Shown here in pieces: positions 38,061 to 51,994 of a stretch of DNA of 64,000 nucleotides (position 1 is its first letter; every line of letters begins with the position of its first letter). The stretch comes from Petrosia ficiformis (lineage: Eukaryota > Porifera > Demospongiae > Haplosclerida > Petrosiidae), in contig OX345637.1 of NCBI GenBank assembly GCA_947044365.1, positions 6,969,201-7,033,200 on the forward strand, given 5' to 3'. Made by a program: the position numbers and the translations under genes. The notes beneath the pieces are model-generated. The model was not told the origin of the DNA. It was given only the letters and a program-made list of their open reading frames with translations, and did no database searches.

Positions 38061-39719
38061 TGAAGTCAAGAACAAGCTGCAAACCTACATGCATGTCATT
38101 TATACTGCTTGACAGTAAGTGCCGACTCACTATAAACTTTTGTCACATGATATAACATAACTATATACTTTAAGGGACTCACATTATTGATACTATAATA
38201 CCTATAGACATTGTATATACGAACCAACCAAATTAAATGAAACAACAAGCAATTTTTTACAGTGTTATTTTAACAACTTGGTTTTTGTAATGATGTCATG
38301 ACTAATAACACTAAAATGTGCAATAGTGATTATCACAGTACATGAGAGGAGAAGAGTGTCAAACAACACACATGGTCATTAAAATACTGTGTGTATGTAT
38401 ATATAGTAACATGACAGGCATGTGATATTTTCACCATAAAGTATTTCAAAATACCTCACAAAGTAAGTAGCTATACTAAAATAATTTACAGAAACACGGG
38501 ACATGTCTGTCATGATACTTCATGCACACAGTATTTCAACTACTCTATGTGTTGTTCGACAATCCTTTTGTGTACTCTTGGCAAAATGGAGAAATCTTAA
38601 TTTGATTATAAGCGGTTGATTTCAAACCAACTTAACCAAACCAACCATTATAGTTATTACACAAGCAAATTATCTCTGAGCAAGTATATATCTAATATAA
38701 GCATTGTTTTCTTGTCTGCAACCAAAATTAAATGTCACTCTACATCTAACACACAGAAGACATCACAAATGCAGTAGGAATAGTACTGTCACAGGATCTA
38801 CATAACTGTTTATAATAATTATAATGTAAAATTAAAAAACACAAACACATTATAAACACTCATAAATAATCACGGGTGACGATATCACCATATTCATACA
38901 TACAAGTGCATGTTTTTTTCAACACCCAAGTGACAGCATGCAGTGTACTCTACAAACAGCACTGAATTACACAATAACTTATATAGTAGTTAGGCTAGCT
39001 CAATATGTGCTCCATAGCCATATCAGTCAATACGATTGGTATAAATTTGTAAGTATTAAAAAAACATTATTACATGCACTCAAAACTGAATTCATAAAAC
39101 TTATGTACAGTGACAATATTAGTTCCACAATTTATTGACATCTATGATGACTCTGGTTACACTCTGTGCTGATGTAAAACCATATTGAAAAGTGCATATG
39201 CAATTACAACAGAACAATATCTATACGCAAAAAATGCCCTTATTTATACAGATCAAAAATCTTCTAGAACATTCCAGACATGACCTATCTAAATTAAAGA
39301 AAAAAACAAGAACCTTCCAGAAACAAACAAAGAGGTGACAAAGTATGATATCACCACTGTAATGATATAGAACCAATAAATGATTTTTAAAACATATACA
39401 TCTAACATAAACTAATATACACCTTATCCAATTACCAATCCTTGACAGCAAGTAATAATTATGTACTCTTTGGTAGAGCTTGAGATTTCTTTTGGTTTTC
39501 AGTTGTTTCGAGTTTTATATCAATCTACTTTATAATTGTATTGTTAGTATTAGAAACAACCAATAAAATAATATTGTGCATCATAATTATTAAAACAAGT
39601 ATGTGTGTCATGCACTGTTTACTATATATTCAAGTCCTATATTATACTAACTTCCCATGTAATTGGTACAATCACATGATTTTTGAAGACACTTTCAAAA
39701 GTGTATAAATGACATATAA

Positions 39720-39741
39720 TTATATATATATATATATATAT
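39720..39741. repeat. (AT)n microsatellite, unit 3 only
   Basis: A pure TA run just upstream of the unit 3 small secreted-gene relic. Units 1 and 2 lack it at this position. Confidence 0.85.
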
Positions 39742-39778
39742 ACTCTGTGCATTATAGCAATATTATCAGAAACAGAGA

Positions 39779-40863
39779 TGAACTCAAACATTGTACTGCT
39801 AATTCTTGCTGTCTCTATGACTTACTTTTTCATGGCTGAATATAGAGTAAAGTGTCAATTATCGGACACCACCCATATTCGGACGCTATAGCGCTCTCTC
39901 TACCACTGGAACTGGAATTACTACACCATAGTAAGAAAGTATACTAAGTAATATCTCTGCATACCAAGTTCCATGACGATCGCTTGCTTGGTCTTAGAGT
40001 TATAAGCTTGCAAAAATGAAATTCGGACTCGCCTATGATCGGAAAAAGTAATATATTGACGGACTGCTATCCATACCTCTTATAGAACTGCTGGAAATAA
40101 ATGGTTACTGTACCATAAGCTGCTACAACATCTACTCTAGTCATAAACCAAATCTCGTCTCTTAAAGTTGCTTGACTGATTTTTTGTATTCAACTATCTG
40201 GGCCATTCTGAGCAATCAATAATCGGCCACACCTTTTTGTAATTAGTATAGAGTTCAATTGGAAATAATAAATTCTTCTAATTTTATTGGTCACCAAAAA
40301 ATTCTAAAAAATATACTTCCAATTATTAAACACTGTACTATTTACAAAAAGGCGTGGCCGATTATTGATTGCTCAGAATGGCCCAGATAGTTGAATACAA
40401 AAAATCAGTCAAGCAACTTTAAGAGACGAGATTTGGTTTATGACTAGAGTAGATGTTGTTGCAGCTTATGGTACAGTAACCATTTATTTCCAGCAGTTCT
40501 ATAAGACGTATGGATAGGTGTCCGTCAATATATTAATTTTTCCGATCATAGGCGAGGCCGAATTTCATTTTTGCAAGCTTATAACTCTAAGACCAAGCAA
40601 GCGATCGTCATGAAACATGGTATGCAGAGATATTACTTAGTATACTTTCTTACTATGGTGTAGTAATTCCAGTTGCAGTGGTAGAGAGAGCGCTATAGCG
40701 TCCGAATATGGGTGGTGTCCGATAATTGACACTTTACTCTAAACACCAAAGAAAGGATGTAGGTCCTACTTGTGCTGGCCCTGCCTTGGATGTATAAGAA
40801 ACATTTTTTTCCAGATAAAGCAGAGTATTATGAATGGGACCAACTAGAGATTATGCTTGAACT
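39779..40863 (+). pseudogene. Small secreted protein, copy 3 (split by transposons)
   Basis: The first 22 codons (MNSNIVLLILAV..., then AEY) are intact to 39842. An 895-bp foldback element then interrupts the gene at a TA. It resumes at 40742, hits an in-frame TAA near 40794 where unit 1 has a Lys codon, and is cut off at 40863 by a second element. The C-terminal cysteine part is gone. Confidence 0.8.
39845..40739. mobile_element. 895-bp foldback element at a TA target
   Basis: Nearly the whole element is one inverted repeat: GAGTAAAGTGTCAATTATCG at the left is mirrored by CGATAATTGACACTTTACTC at the right, with arms of roughly 390 bp and about 100 bp between them. TA is duplicated (39843-39844 and 40740-40741); units 1 and 2 have one TA at the homologous point. 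A TA target suggests Tc1/mariner-type mobilisation. No ORF of note. Confidence 0.9.
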
Positions 40864-40866
40864 TAA

Positions 40867-41209
40867 CCCTTAGAACACTGATGTCACATATATGTGACAT
40901 TTCACCTCTACATGTGTTCCTAGCTTTATGAAGCTCTCCAAATGCTTGTAATTGGTGTCAGGCACAAGCCCATGGAAATGGCTTTAAAAGGTTGATGGTT
41001 TTTCGGCTGCCCTTTGGCCTAAATAACGACTATGGGGGAATTTTAAAGGGGTGTCCCCCCGTTAATGGGGTTTCAGTGACCCCGCCAACGCGCTCTGGTG
41101 AGTACCTGAGGCATTTCCCTTGCTGTAAAACCTGAGTAGCTGGTGCCAACATGCAGTAGGGTCATTTTGTTTGCCCCAGTTCCAGTCAAAAGAGGGAGAG
41201 CACTGCATT
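40867..41209. mobile_element. piggyBac-like MITE, family B, 3'-truncated
   Basis: It starts after TTAA (40863-40866) with CCCTTAGAACACTGATGTC and matches 17369-17765, with an internal deletion near 41068. The right end is missing; host-like sequence of the unit resumes near 41215. Confidence 0.8.
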
Positions 41210-41598
41210 GATAACCGCTGATAATTGAATTAGTATCTACACTTATTTTCAGTCCAAGCTCCAGGGCCAAGTGGCTAATATAAATATACCTGAGAATTCA
41301 TTATGCATTCTGGGTTCAAATCACAGCTAGTGGGTAGAGGGATTTCTTTCTGCTTATAGTAGAAATCAAAGCCAGGCTTCATATCTCTTCTCTAGTTTAT
41401 GACATCTGTCCAACCATCCATCCATTAATTGAACAAGATAGTATGATGCATGCTCAGAATCCATTATCTACTTAGTAAACTTTTATTTTTGAAAAAAAGA
41501 CATTATTACACACTATAGCAAATACATCAGTAAAAAGAAAAGTAAAGCCTATTCAGTAAAATGTATTTTGTACATAGATACATATACCAAAAAACAGC
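41210..41598. other. Intergenic region, unit 3
   Basis: No gene seen. It is the remnant of the spacer at 8750-9190 and 26360-26818. Deletions here have removed the ancestral 3' end of the receptor tail. Confidence 0.5.
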
Positions 41599-41933
41599 TC
41601 AATTATACAAACTATAATCTGCTCCATCATTTGATATAACTATTAGATTCTCATCTTCTTGCTCCCTTGCTTGTAGAGAAGACAGAGTTGTTCTCTGGGC
41701 ATTTACAGGTCCATGAATGTCTCTCCTTCCCTTAAATCTCTTGAAGAGCAGATAGGCAACAAGACTACATGTGTATCAAGAATATATATTTGTTGTAATA
41801 TGTGATGTAATATTGTATACCTGATAACAATCACTATTAATATGACTAGTAGAATGACAGTTATACACAAACCAGTAAGATAACTATTATCTTTTATTGT
41901 TTCAGTTACAATTGAGTAATTTGGGGAATCTGG

Positions 41934-42192
41934 TCCTGATGTAGTAGGTATTCCTGATGTAGTAGCACTAGGAGGTATTCCTGATATAGTAGCACTATGA
42001 GGTATTCCTGATGTAGTAGCACTAGGAGGTATTCCTGATATAGTAGCACTATGAGATATTCCTGATGTAGTAGCACTAGGAGGTATTCCTGATGTAGTAG
42101 CACTAGAAGGTATTCCTGATGTAGCACTAGGAGGTATTCCTGATGTAGTAGCACTAGGAGGTATTCCTGATGTAGTAGCACTAGGAGGTATC
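41934..42192 (-). repeat. Expanded stalk-coding repeats, receptor copy 3
   Basis: About ten in-frame repeats of roughly 27 bp encoding SATTSGIPP or SATISGIPH variants, against four in copy 2. Most of the exon's extra 150 bp comes from these units. Confidence 0.88.
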
Positions 42193-45100
42193 TCACTACA
42201 GGACACACCAGCAACATTCACATGCATATAAACCTCTCTTCCTTCATCAGGCGGAATGTGCGCAGCATCACATTTCGCTAGTGCAGATTCTGATCCATTA
42301 CAAGCAACATTACTCAAATGAACTGTTTTATTGGGTTTACCATATCGTGAATCAATAAAACTAACTGCACCTGTGATACAACATAAAGAGTAAGTGTAAC
42401 GTCACAATACCAGTGTTGACATTTACCATCTCTTGAATATCCTAGTTCATGACACACAACTGAAGCATCAGCGTCATTCCAGCCAAATACTGACACAAGA
42501 CCCCAGAGATTAAAGTAACATATTTCAACAGTACCCTCTGTATCTTCTGTTCCTCCTACTAGTCTTGTAGTACCTTCTTCACATGCTGTAATAGTAAAGA
42601 GTGGACATTCACTATTATCAGTGAAACTACAACATCATTTACCATCCTGACATACTACTCCAGCAACTTTATCACGAGAACAAGTGAAAGTTCCAAACTC
42701 TTGTTTAGTACATTCTAGTATAGTATTCTCATATCCTCTACATCCCATATTAAAATACACAATAGGTACATTACCATCACCAAAATAGGAGTTGGTATAG
42801 ACAGTGGGTTCTGATAATATACAAAGAAAAATGTTACATTATAGTGATTGTACTTATTATTAATATACCTGATACTCCCAAACCAAGTTCCTTACACACA
42901 ACATAGGCATCAGTGAAATCAAATCCATCACCACATATACTACCCCATATATTGTTAGCACAAACTTCAATTCTACCCTCCTGTGTAATATCACCATCCT
43001 TTAGACGAACTGCTCCTTCCTCACAATTAGCAGATACTAATAATTGATACCAGTAATTGAACACTTCATTAAGACATCAAACATTACATTGTCACTCACC
43101 TGAACATTTAATTCCAATGGCATTTACACAAGTTGACTGACAGCTATCAGCTAGATTACAATCACTCAAGCTGACATGTGCTTGTTCACCAGAACATGTG
43201 AAATTCTCGAAAAGACTAGCGTTTGATGCAAGAGGATTAAACCTTCCATCAGTGAAAATAGACACCGCTATGAAAACAAGAATATAGGATCATAATCAGT
43301 TATACATTAATAACAGATAACTTACAATCATAATTTATAAATCCTAGCTGTCTACATACCACTGTAGCTACCCTCTCATCCAGTGAACAGAATGGAGACC
43401 AATTTCCCTTGTAACAGTATTGCAATACACCTTCACCAATGTTAGCTTTGTCACCAGTCAGTTGTATCTCTCCATTAACACAGGATGTTCCTCCAGTTGG
43501 TGGAGCTACACATGTAGTTGGCACATAACATTTGACTCCAGCTACTTCCACCATGTCTAATTTATCCTTTCCCTCTTGAAGAGAATATGATGTTTGAGTA
43601 CACTCATCAATACTCTCCTCATCTCCAGTACATTGAACATTAGTCAAATGAACTGTTTTGGCTGGTTTACCATATTGTGAACCACCATATGCAGTACTAC
43701 CTAATATATGTAGTATACAGCTCTGTACACTTTATTTGAACTCTTACACGATTATGTACCTTCAAACTCATATCCAAGCTGTTTACAAACAATTTCAGCA
43801 TCTTCGTCACTCCATCCTGCTTCCTCAATGAGACCCCATAAATTATCAAAACACACTTCTACTGTTCCTTCATTCTTGTTATTTCCTCCTACTAGCTGTA
43901 TATCACCATCTTCACAATCTATATGTATGTATTATATGGAACTTTTTACAGGGGATCTCACAAATTCAGAATTACCATATCCACATAGCAGTCCAGCTAC
44001 ATTGTTACGTGAACATGAGAAGTCAAGGTAGTTATCCTTTCCACATTCAGTAATATCATTTTCCCACCCTCCACATTTCAAATTAGAATACACAATAGGA
44101 TGTTTTCCATCACCAAAGTTCGATCCAGCAAATACAATAGGTTCTAGAAAAATGTATTGTTCTAAGACAGTAGTAATGCATGTGATATGTTATACCTAGT
44201 TCAGGATATCCCATCTGTTGACAGACTACATGAGCATCAGTCTTGTCCCATCCCTTATCACACACACTACCCCAGACTTGATTAACACATATCTCAACTC
44301 TACCCTCTTGTTCAATAATACCATCAACTATTCTAACTGTTCCTTCTTCACATTTTCCAGCATCTGCAGAAAATAAAATGACAAATTATATAGTTAATAA
44401 ATTAATGGAGAAGAAATAATTATCATACCATAACACCTTAGTCCAATATTGGTATAGGGACACCATGGTAGACAACTATCATCAGGTTGATAAACAGTAC
44501 ATTCTGACAGAGAGTTCTCTGAACCACTACATGTGATGTTTTGTACTAAACTATAGTTTAGTAGTGTACCATACTCTCCATTCTCTGCAAGAGCTCCCCC
44601 TATTATAAATAAATAACTTTAGCATCTCATTAAGACGCAATGCTTACATGAATATTGAGTGTGTCCAAAATGTCTGCAAGCAACAGTAGCTGTTCTTTCA
44701 TCCATTGTACACACTGGAGTCCACCAATTACCATTACAGTACTCCAGTCTTCCTTCAATGGTTGATAAATTGCCATTATTTATAAGTCTGAATGCTCCAA
44801 GACTACCACAAGCATCACTTGGATCAATATCAGGATTCTCAATGCATGGAGGTTCAGTGGGTGGGTCATATTTACAATCCACACCAGCAACATCAGTTCC
44901 ATTCAATATTTCTTTACCGACACTGATGGATAATTGAGTTCTAGTGCAATCAGCAAAGTGGTCTTCGTTTCCTACACAACTGACATCTTTGAAATGGATG
45001 ACCTTATTAGGTTTACCATAATATGAACCATGCATTGGTAGAGCAACTGTATAGTAATAGAAATTAACATATCATCATATACCAGTATACAATTAAGACA

Positions 45101-45508
45101 CTTACTTCCATCTGCATGTCCAAGTTGATTACAAACAACTTTAGCATCTCCATCAGTCCAACCTGTATCTCCCACAAGGCCCCAAAGATTATCATAACAT
45201 ACTTCAACTGTTCCCTCATTAGTATAGTCACCTCCCACAAGTCTCACATCACCGTCTTGACATCCTAATTATTATGACAATATATTGTGTGCACTTGTGC
45301 GCATATGTGTATGTATATCAGCTGACTTTCTTTGCAAAGAACACCAGCAACATAACTTGAGTAACAAGTGAAACTTGGATAGATGCTCTTTGAACACTCA
45401 TGTATGTTTTGTTCCCATCCACTACACCGTACATAACTCCATACAACAGGTCCATAACCACTTCCATAGTAAGAATAGTAATAAATCAATGGATCTACAA
45501 GAGTATAA

Positions 45509-45831
45509 TTATGTAGAAGATAAGACAGTTTTGCCAGGTTATTTAATTACTTATTTGTGTACATGCATATATTTAGTGTTACTTGACAGTTAATTTTTAT
45601 TAATAGGTGATTAATATCTGTGTTATCATGTGCTTGTTCTTAGATCTTTCTGGAACATTCTACTGAGTCTAGAACATTCTCATGTGTATAAAAGTGTGAT
45701 TTTGTTTATATATTAGTCAGTTCACTTACTTGGTTACTCTGTCTGTTAGTTGGTTGTTTTTTAATTATATTGTCATCAATAACTCTAGCAACATGCAAAG
45801 ACTGTTGAGCAACTTTGCCCCAATTTTCCAA
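45509..45831 (+). mobile_element. LTR-like insertion with promoter elements, copy 3 intron
   Basis: The same 323-bp element as at 30584-30906, with the same TATAA flanks (45504-45508 and 45832-45836). The heat-shock-type triplet is at 45648-45660. Presence in copies 2 and 3 but not copy 1 indicates insertion before these two units separated. Confidence 0.6.
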
Positions 45832-47920
45832 TATAAATATAGGTTATACACGTAGTTGAAGGGATTTGCGTTATTTAGATTCCAAGAGCAAAGCACAATG
45901 AATGCTAAATAGCATGAATCCTGACAAATAGAGCTACATCCATAGATAATGGATAACTTTGCTGAGTTGTGGTATTTAAATTGCTGACCCATAACATATT
46001 CATAGCCAAATTACCGCCAAATTGAGTGAACCCACAATGCACTGCTAGGTTGTTGTTTGTGGTTTCCACTATACAGGGATTTATATTATGAATACATCCC
46101 TCATTAGAGCGTCTAATGCTATGATTTTTATCATAATTAATGTATTGTGTCTGTGCTCTGTAATATACATGACATACTTGGACCATCATATCCCAAAGAA
46201 TTACAGAAGACATAACCATCAATAGCACTCCATGATGAATGACATATTGAACCCCATACGCCATTGATACAGACCTCAGGTCTTCCTTCTTGTTCAATGA
46301 CTCCATCAACAAGTCGTACTTCACCATCAGTACATTCACCAGGATCTGTGATAGGAATAAAGTCATACTCAATATGTGCATAAGATATGAATGTAGTTTT
46401 ACTAACTATAACATCTTAGTCCATACTCTGTTCCACATGTTGATATTGATATGTAACAACCACTACTCCCTTTATTGTATACAGAACAGTCATCAAGATC
46501 AGTATGTCCACTGTTACAATAGATATAGTTCAAATTGCTCTTATTATTACTGCGGCCAAATCTTTCATCAATAAATATTGTACTCCCTGTGTAATAACAT
46601 GTTTGATGAATCTGATGGATAAAAGTAATATTCCTACAAGTGTATTGAGTGTATCCCAATTTTTGACACATGAGAGAAGCTGTGTAAGAATTCAGTGAAC
46701 ACACAGGAGCCCAGTGATTATCATAACAATACTCTACCCTTCCTTTATTTTCTGTTTCTCCATCGACCAAACGAACTTTACCACTTTTACAGTCATCACC
46801 TGTCGAGTGAGATATTATATCTAACAAGACATTTCGAGTTATCCAATTGTTCAGGATTTTCCAACATGTTATATGTATACATATAAAACATACACATACT
46901 ATTTACCTTCACTTGGATCATAACAGACTACTCCTAAATTATTATAGTAATTGCCACAACTATTCCACCAATAATGATATTTATAACATTGAGACAAGCT
47001 AGCATGGTAACTGTAACAGTTATAGTAATTGTTGTCATTGTAGTAACTGTATCCATAATAGAAACCACCATTGGATCTTGTGGCTAATAGACACATAATA
47101 TGAAAATATGATGACATTTTATATGTCACTTACCCACTGCTCCAGGATATCCTAACTCTAAACATACTAATTTAGCGACATAGCAACCAGCGTAGCAAAA
47201 TGAATACCATGTACTACCAATACATATTTGAGCAACACCTTCATTAGGGGGAGTGTTATATGCACTCCATAGTTGGAGATCCCCAGCAGTGCATGATGGA
47301 CCAATTGCTATATGAAAAGTCACATGTTAAATCACATGATAAGTGACAATAGCTAGATACTTACAGTAACATCTCACTCCTGCATCATCAGAATGATCAC
47401 AGCTATGACCACCTAGTCCAGCACTAGAACAACCAAACAAACTTGTTTCACTTCCAGAACGTGCCAGATAATTCATCCATATATTTCCTGATCCATCACC
47501 AAAGTATGAATTACTGTAATAACTGAAATATGTGCTGTCATATCCTAGTTGTTTGCATGCTACTTTAGCATCATTATAGCTCCATCCATCATCACACACT
47601 GTTCCCCATTCATTATTGTGACAGACTTCAACTCGTCCCTCACTCCTTCCATAACCACTGATAGAGAAGGTAGCAAGACGTATGTCACCAGCTGTACAAC
47701 CACCACCAACTAAAGAAGGAAGTTTACTTCATTACAGTGTGACTATCATGTGATACTTACATGGACAGAAGACACCAGCCATCTCACCATATCCACAATA
47801 GGTGACTCCAATACCATAAGTATGACTACAGTCAATGAGTTTACTCTCAGATCCACCACAATACATATAGTCTAACCAAATGGTACCATTACCATATCCA
47901 TAATATGATGTATACAGCAT

Positions 47921-49170
47921 CTATATGATTATGTAAATAAATTTATGTGACTGGTATCAGAGGATGAGTTGTTCCCCCAGATGTGACATCCCCTGAACAT
48001 GTAATCTTATGACCACATGTAACATGATCATAGGTCGATGTATCCCTTTTCTAAGACCATGTGTCACCTTTCAGAATGCATTGGTAAGGGTGCATTAGAA
48101 CACCAGACTGCACACAGTAGTATTTCCATGAAGGTCATAAATATTGGGGAGGCTGTATGAGGACTGCTGACATAAGATGGTGCACAGTCCATGTACGGTG
48201 GCAGTCTTGGGGCACATTTCTAGGTCTTCAGAAATTGATTCTAGAGCAATTTTACAGTCAATTATAATCTACCCAAATTATCTCTAGTCACTGTACACCT
48301 TTTTCCATTCACTGACCATTGGTGTGCAATGACGAGGGCAAATCTATACAAGTTTTACTCTTGTATAACAAAAGTAATATTGGCTTTGTGATATTTAGTT
48401 GCCATAATTTAGTCTCATTTCTTTATCAATATGAATGGTTTAAGCCGATATATGTGTTCCTGTAATGCCCAAGTTAAAAATAACAAATAACACTATTTAC
48501 CAGCAATAATACAGAAGAGTTTATAACTAAAATACGACAATTGTTCCCCTGAGTTTAACTTAAAATAAATTTGTATTTGTTCTAAGACTACTTTACAAAT
48601 GTAGAAATGTATTTTCTAATTTACTACTTAATAGCATGTGTATTCCTAGTTTCGTGCTGCCGATGTATTGCTAAAAATGAGGACTTAGTGCACCGTAGAG
48701 AAACAGTTGTGCTGACTCAGCATGCAGGGAATCCTGTACTCAAGCATACTACCAGTAACATCATCAAATAATAGATGTAACGTATGCCTGAAAATGTATT
48801 TTGTTCTGGTGAAAAGCTGTTTGTTGCTGATGACTATGTTTGTTGCAAAGAAAGTCGATCTACACTACTAAGGCACGGGATGAATGGTTTGTGCATGGGA
48901 AAATGTGTTCGTTAATTACCAACTCAGAAAAGAGCCTATGTTATACCAGTGTCTTGCGGTGAGTCTATCATTGTTATTTGACACCATGTGACTGGCAGCA
49001 AGTAAGGGGATGAAGTGTGGCTTTCTTAGAAGATCTTCTATATCCAACAAAGTAAGTTAGAATTCTGAGCGTTTTCAAATTGTAAATATATAATATACCT
49101 CAGTATAAAGGTTGTGTACCAAATCCCGCTCATGCAGTGTCTATATTCCTGCCTAACACAAATTCTATCA
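47921..49170. other. Intron sequence, receptor copy 3
   Basis: No gene seen. It is homologous to parts of the copy 1 and copy 2 introns; the family G MITE found there is absent here (junction near 48565). Confidence 0.5.
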
Positions 49171-50345
49171 CAGTTTCCCCAGACGTTTCCTCGTTTTAGC
49201 GATACGTCGGCCTCGCGAGACTACCCCCAGCCTAGGCCCTTGCCAACTTAATAGAATACTGAAATTCACGGGACCTTGGATGTAGCACACCCCGAATTAC
49301 TGTAGATTACGAGGGTATACCAATGTGATGGCGGCGTGTCGGCATTCTATTGTCAAAAAAAAAAAACGCCCACGCTTTGTTGGATGTGGTCGAGTGGTGC
49401 TTTGATTCAAGTGTCCGCCCTTTGATGTTACTTTGAAGTTAGCTTAGGGTACTAAAAAAACGTAAAAGATTAGAATGGTATGTTAATGTATGTGTGAGGT
49501 ATAGACTTGCTTTCTAGCGAGTTCTAGTGAGAAATGGATGTTGGGAGAATAATAGTCTGGCTAGCCACACCCTCGAGATGAAGATACAATACGGCTACTC
49601 GGGTACATACTCGTTCTAGCGGAATGCGTGGAATGTTTGTACGTAAACACTTTAATTATATTCATTACATGTCAAATTGCGAAATAATTGCTAAACACTT
49701 GAATTCACGGATACATCCATCTTATCACCACTCCTTCTGATGACGCGTCATCACCTATTCGAAATCTGATTGGGCTGCAAGATTTCTGCAGCAAAGGACG
49801 AGTATGGTAGCCGTATTGTACCAGACCCTCCGTCTTCATCTCGAGGGTGTGGCTAGCCAGACTAGGAGAATAAGTGAAAAATAGCGTTCGCTTGCAGACC
49901 TGAGTGGATGCTGTGCTTGCAGTAATTGGTAAGCAAGGTTGAGGTGACTGTTAGATTGCTCCAGGAGGTCCAGACAATTGCAAAGAAGCTGCATTTAGTT
50001 GCATCTATGATGCTGAGCTACACCTCACACATTACATATGCGCATATGCTTCATCAAGGTGGGTGTGGTTATAATAATTTCGAATATGCATAGAGCTTTT
50101 TGGACTTCTTGCGACATGTATTACGGAGTGATCACGTGCAACTAACCGCTGGCGCCAATATACTTTGAATTCAACAGACTACAGGATAGCCATCTTGCAG
50201 AGCTAGAGAGTGTAGAGTGATTTGAACTGATTTCATTGGCTGAACTCACGTGATCGGTTTTAAATGTATAATTGCAAGAAGCTCAGTATCTATGGAATAT
50301 GTGTCTGTTGCAAGATTGAAAGGGTTAAATAAAAGGATGAGCGGT
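49171..50345. other. Unit 3-specific insertion region in the intron
   Basis: Units 1 and 2 lack this sequence (junctions near ATTCTATCAC and AATGCGTGGG). Apart from the inverted-repeat element at 49553-49864 I recognise nothing. There is an A-rich run near 49356-49367, and GC content is somewhat higher than in the surroundings. Confidence 0.5.
49553..49864. mobile_element. Inverted-repeat MITE with 9-bp target duplication
   Basis: 312 bp, starting TAGTCTGGCTAGCCACACCC and ending in its mirror GGGTGTGGCTAGCCAGACTA. The arms continue inward with a CTCGAGATGAAGA-type match. GGAGAATAA is repeated exactly on both sides (49544-49552 and 49865-49873). A 9-bp duplication fits a Mutator-like element. 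Confidence 0.85.
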
Positions 50346-51994
50346 AATATGAAATGCGTGGGTGATTATCATTTTATGGTTGGTCTGTTACAAATCGAAC
50401 TCACTACACATCCTAGCCAGATGCTTTAAGCGTCGATTTAAAGACTTGATAGAGTAGAGAAAGAAGTTTATCAAAATCGTATTGAAAAGAGATTTGCCAC
50501 AGACATTGTTTTAGCAAGTTACAGACATCTCTGTAAGCTCTCCAGTTTCTGCCATTTACTTGCAATAACCCACACCCTCAGCCACACCTAATATGATCAC
50601 GTGAGATGAAACGTGGAGGTCAGTTTAGAGCGATACCTTCCTTTCTGAACTGGTCGCTATTATTTAACTTTTGTTTGACTTGCAAATTACATATATTTGA
50701 ACTGTAAGTTTGCTCATTGTAGTTGTAACAATGTACAATTCATTATAGGATAATTATCTTTAGTAACTGACAGTTGTGGCATATAATATATATAGATATT
50801 TTGGTAATGAGGTAATGAATATTTAATGGAAGAGTATACTATGTAATTTGACAGTTAGTAATATAATTATTATACTAGTTCAAAGCAGTATAGCTGATGG
50901 AGAATCATTCTTAGTCATCTTCCATGTGTTTTTATATTTATCAGAAATAATCTTAGCCAGTCTAGCCACAAAAAACTTTCTCAACCAACTTTATATAAAC
51001 AACAAATTCAAATTTAAGCTTGTTACTTTCTCTCTTGCATCTCATTTATTTAATTGTTGCAATTGCAACCTATCCTTAAGCTACAGCGGTGATGCCACGC
51101 ACCAAAGGTGCTTCATTATTGTAGTATTGGTGTCGGTTAATTTTGAGTAAAGTAACTGCATCATTATAAATGTAGTTTCTTATAATTATAACAACAGATT
51201 TTTGATACCCATAATTATTGAGGAAGTTTTCAAAGACAGAATCAGATACTAGCAGACAGATATATTATATCGGATTGATATCAGTTATTGTTAGATATCT
51301 AAAGTTATCAGTTTATACAAATATCGGTAATATCATATCGATGCATCACTATTCTAGAACAAATCACATGAAGTAGAGATTGATAATTAAAGTGTATAAG
51401 AAATGTAATCCAAGGAAAGGTATAGACACATTTAGTTTAAGCAAATATCACGTGTACTCAAGATCTTTGATCTTTTACTTATTAAATATAATTGGTTTTC
51501 ATGGTAAGCAGTAATTAATGTCATTATTATATATAATTATATAATTACATTATACTTGGCTGTTGTGCTTGAATTAATTAATCATGTAATGTGTGGTTGG
51601 ACTGCTTAGCAGGTAGAGGATCATAATAATATTGAATATCATAGTCTCAAAATATTTCTGATCTTATATATAGTATGAGATACCCAATATATTTATTACA
51701 CATTCTAGCATTATGTTGCTGACAAAATAACCTGTGTGTGGTTGTCTGATGTAGAGATGAATGTTGTTTTTGAATGTAAAGAATTTGATGCTCCTTTTCA
51801 TATTGGCTCAGCATCCCTTGAGTTCATCAGTAATAATGAATAAGTTCAAGGATATTTGGACAAAGTGGACTACGTTCCACACATACAAAGAATTGTTGAG
51901 ATGGAACAAACCAAAGGGCTTCAGTATTAACTACGATTTAGCATACACTTTGATAATTAATATGCATTATGTATTAGCTAGTGCATATACAAAC
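50346..51994. other. Remainder of receptor copy 3 intron 2
   Basis: No gene seen. Small open frames (for example 50848-51150) have no recognisable domain and lie in AT-rich intron sequence. Confidence 0.5.

Noticed and set aside
41906..42217. Leu/Val/Gln-rich repeat ORF (LLVLLHQEY units)
   Set aside because: A frame shadow of the stalk repeats; the other frame joins the SRCR domain and transmembrane helix.
50848..51150. 100-codon ORF in receptor copy 3 intron
   Set aside because: AT-rich, no recognisable domain, not present in sister introns.
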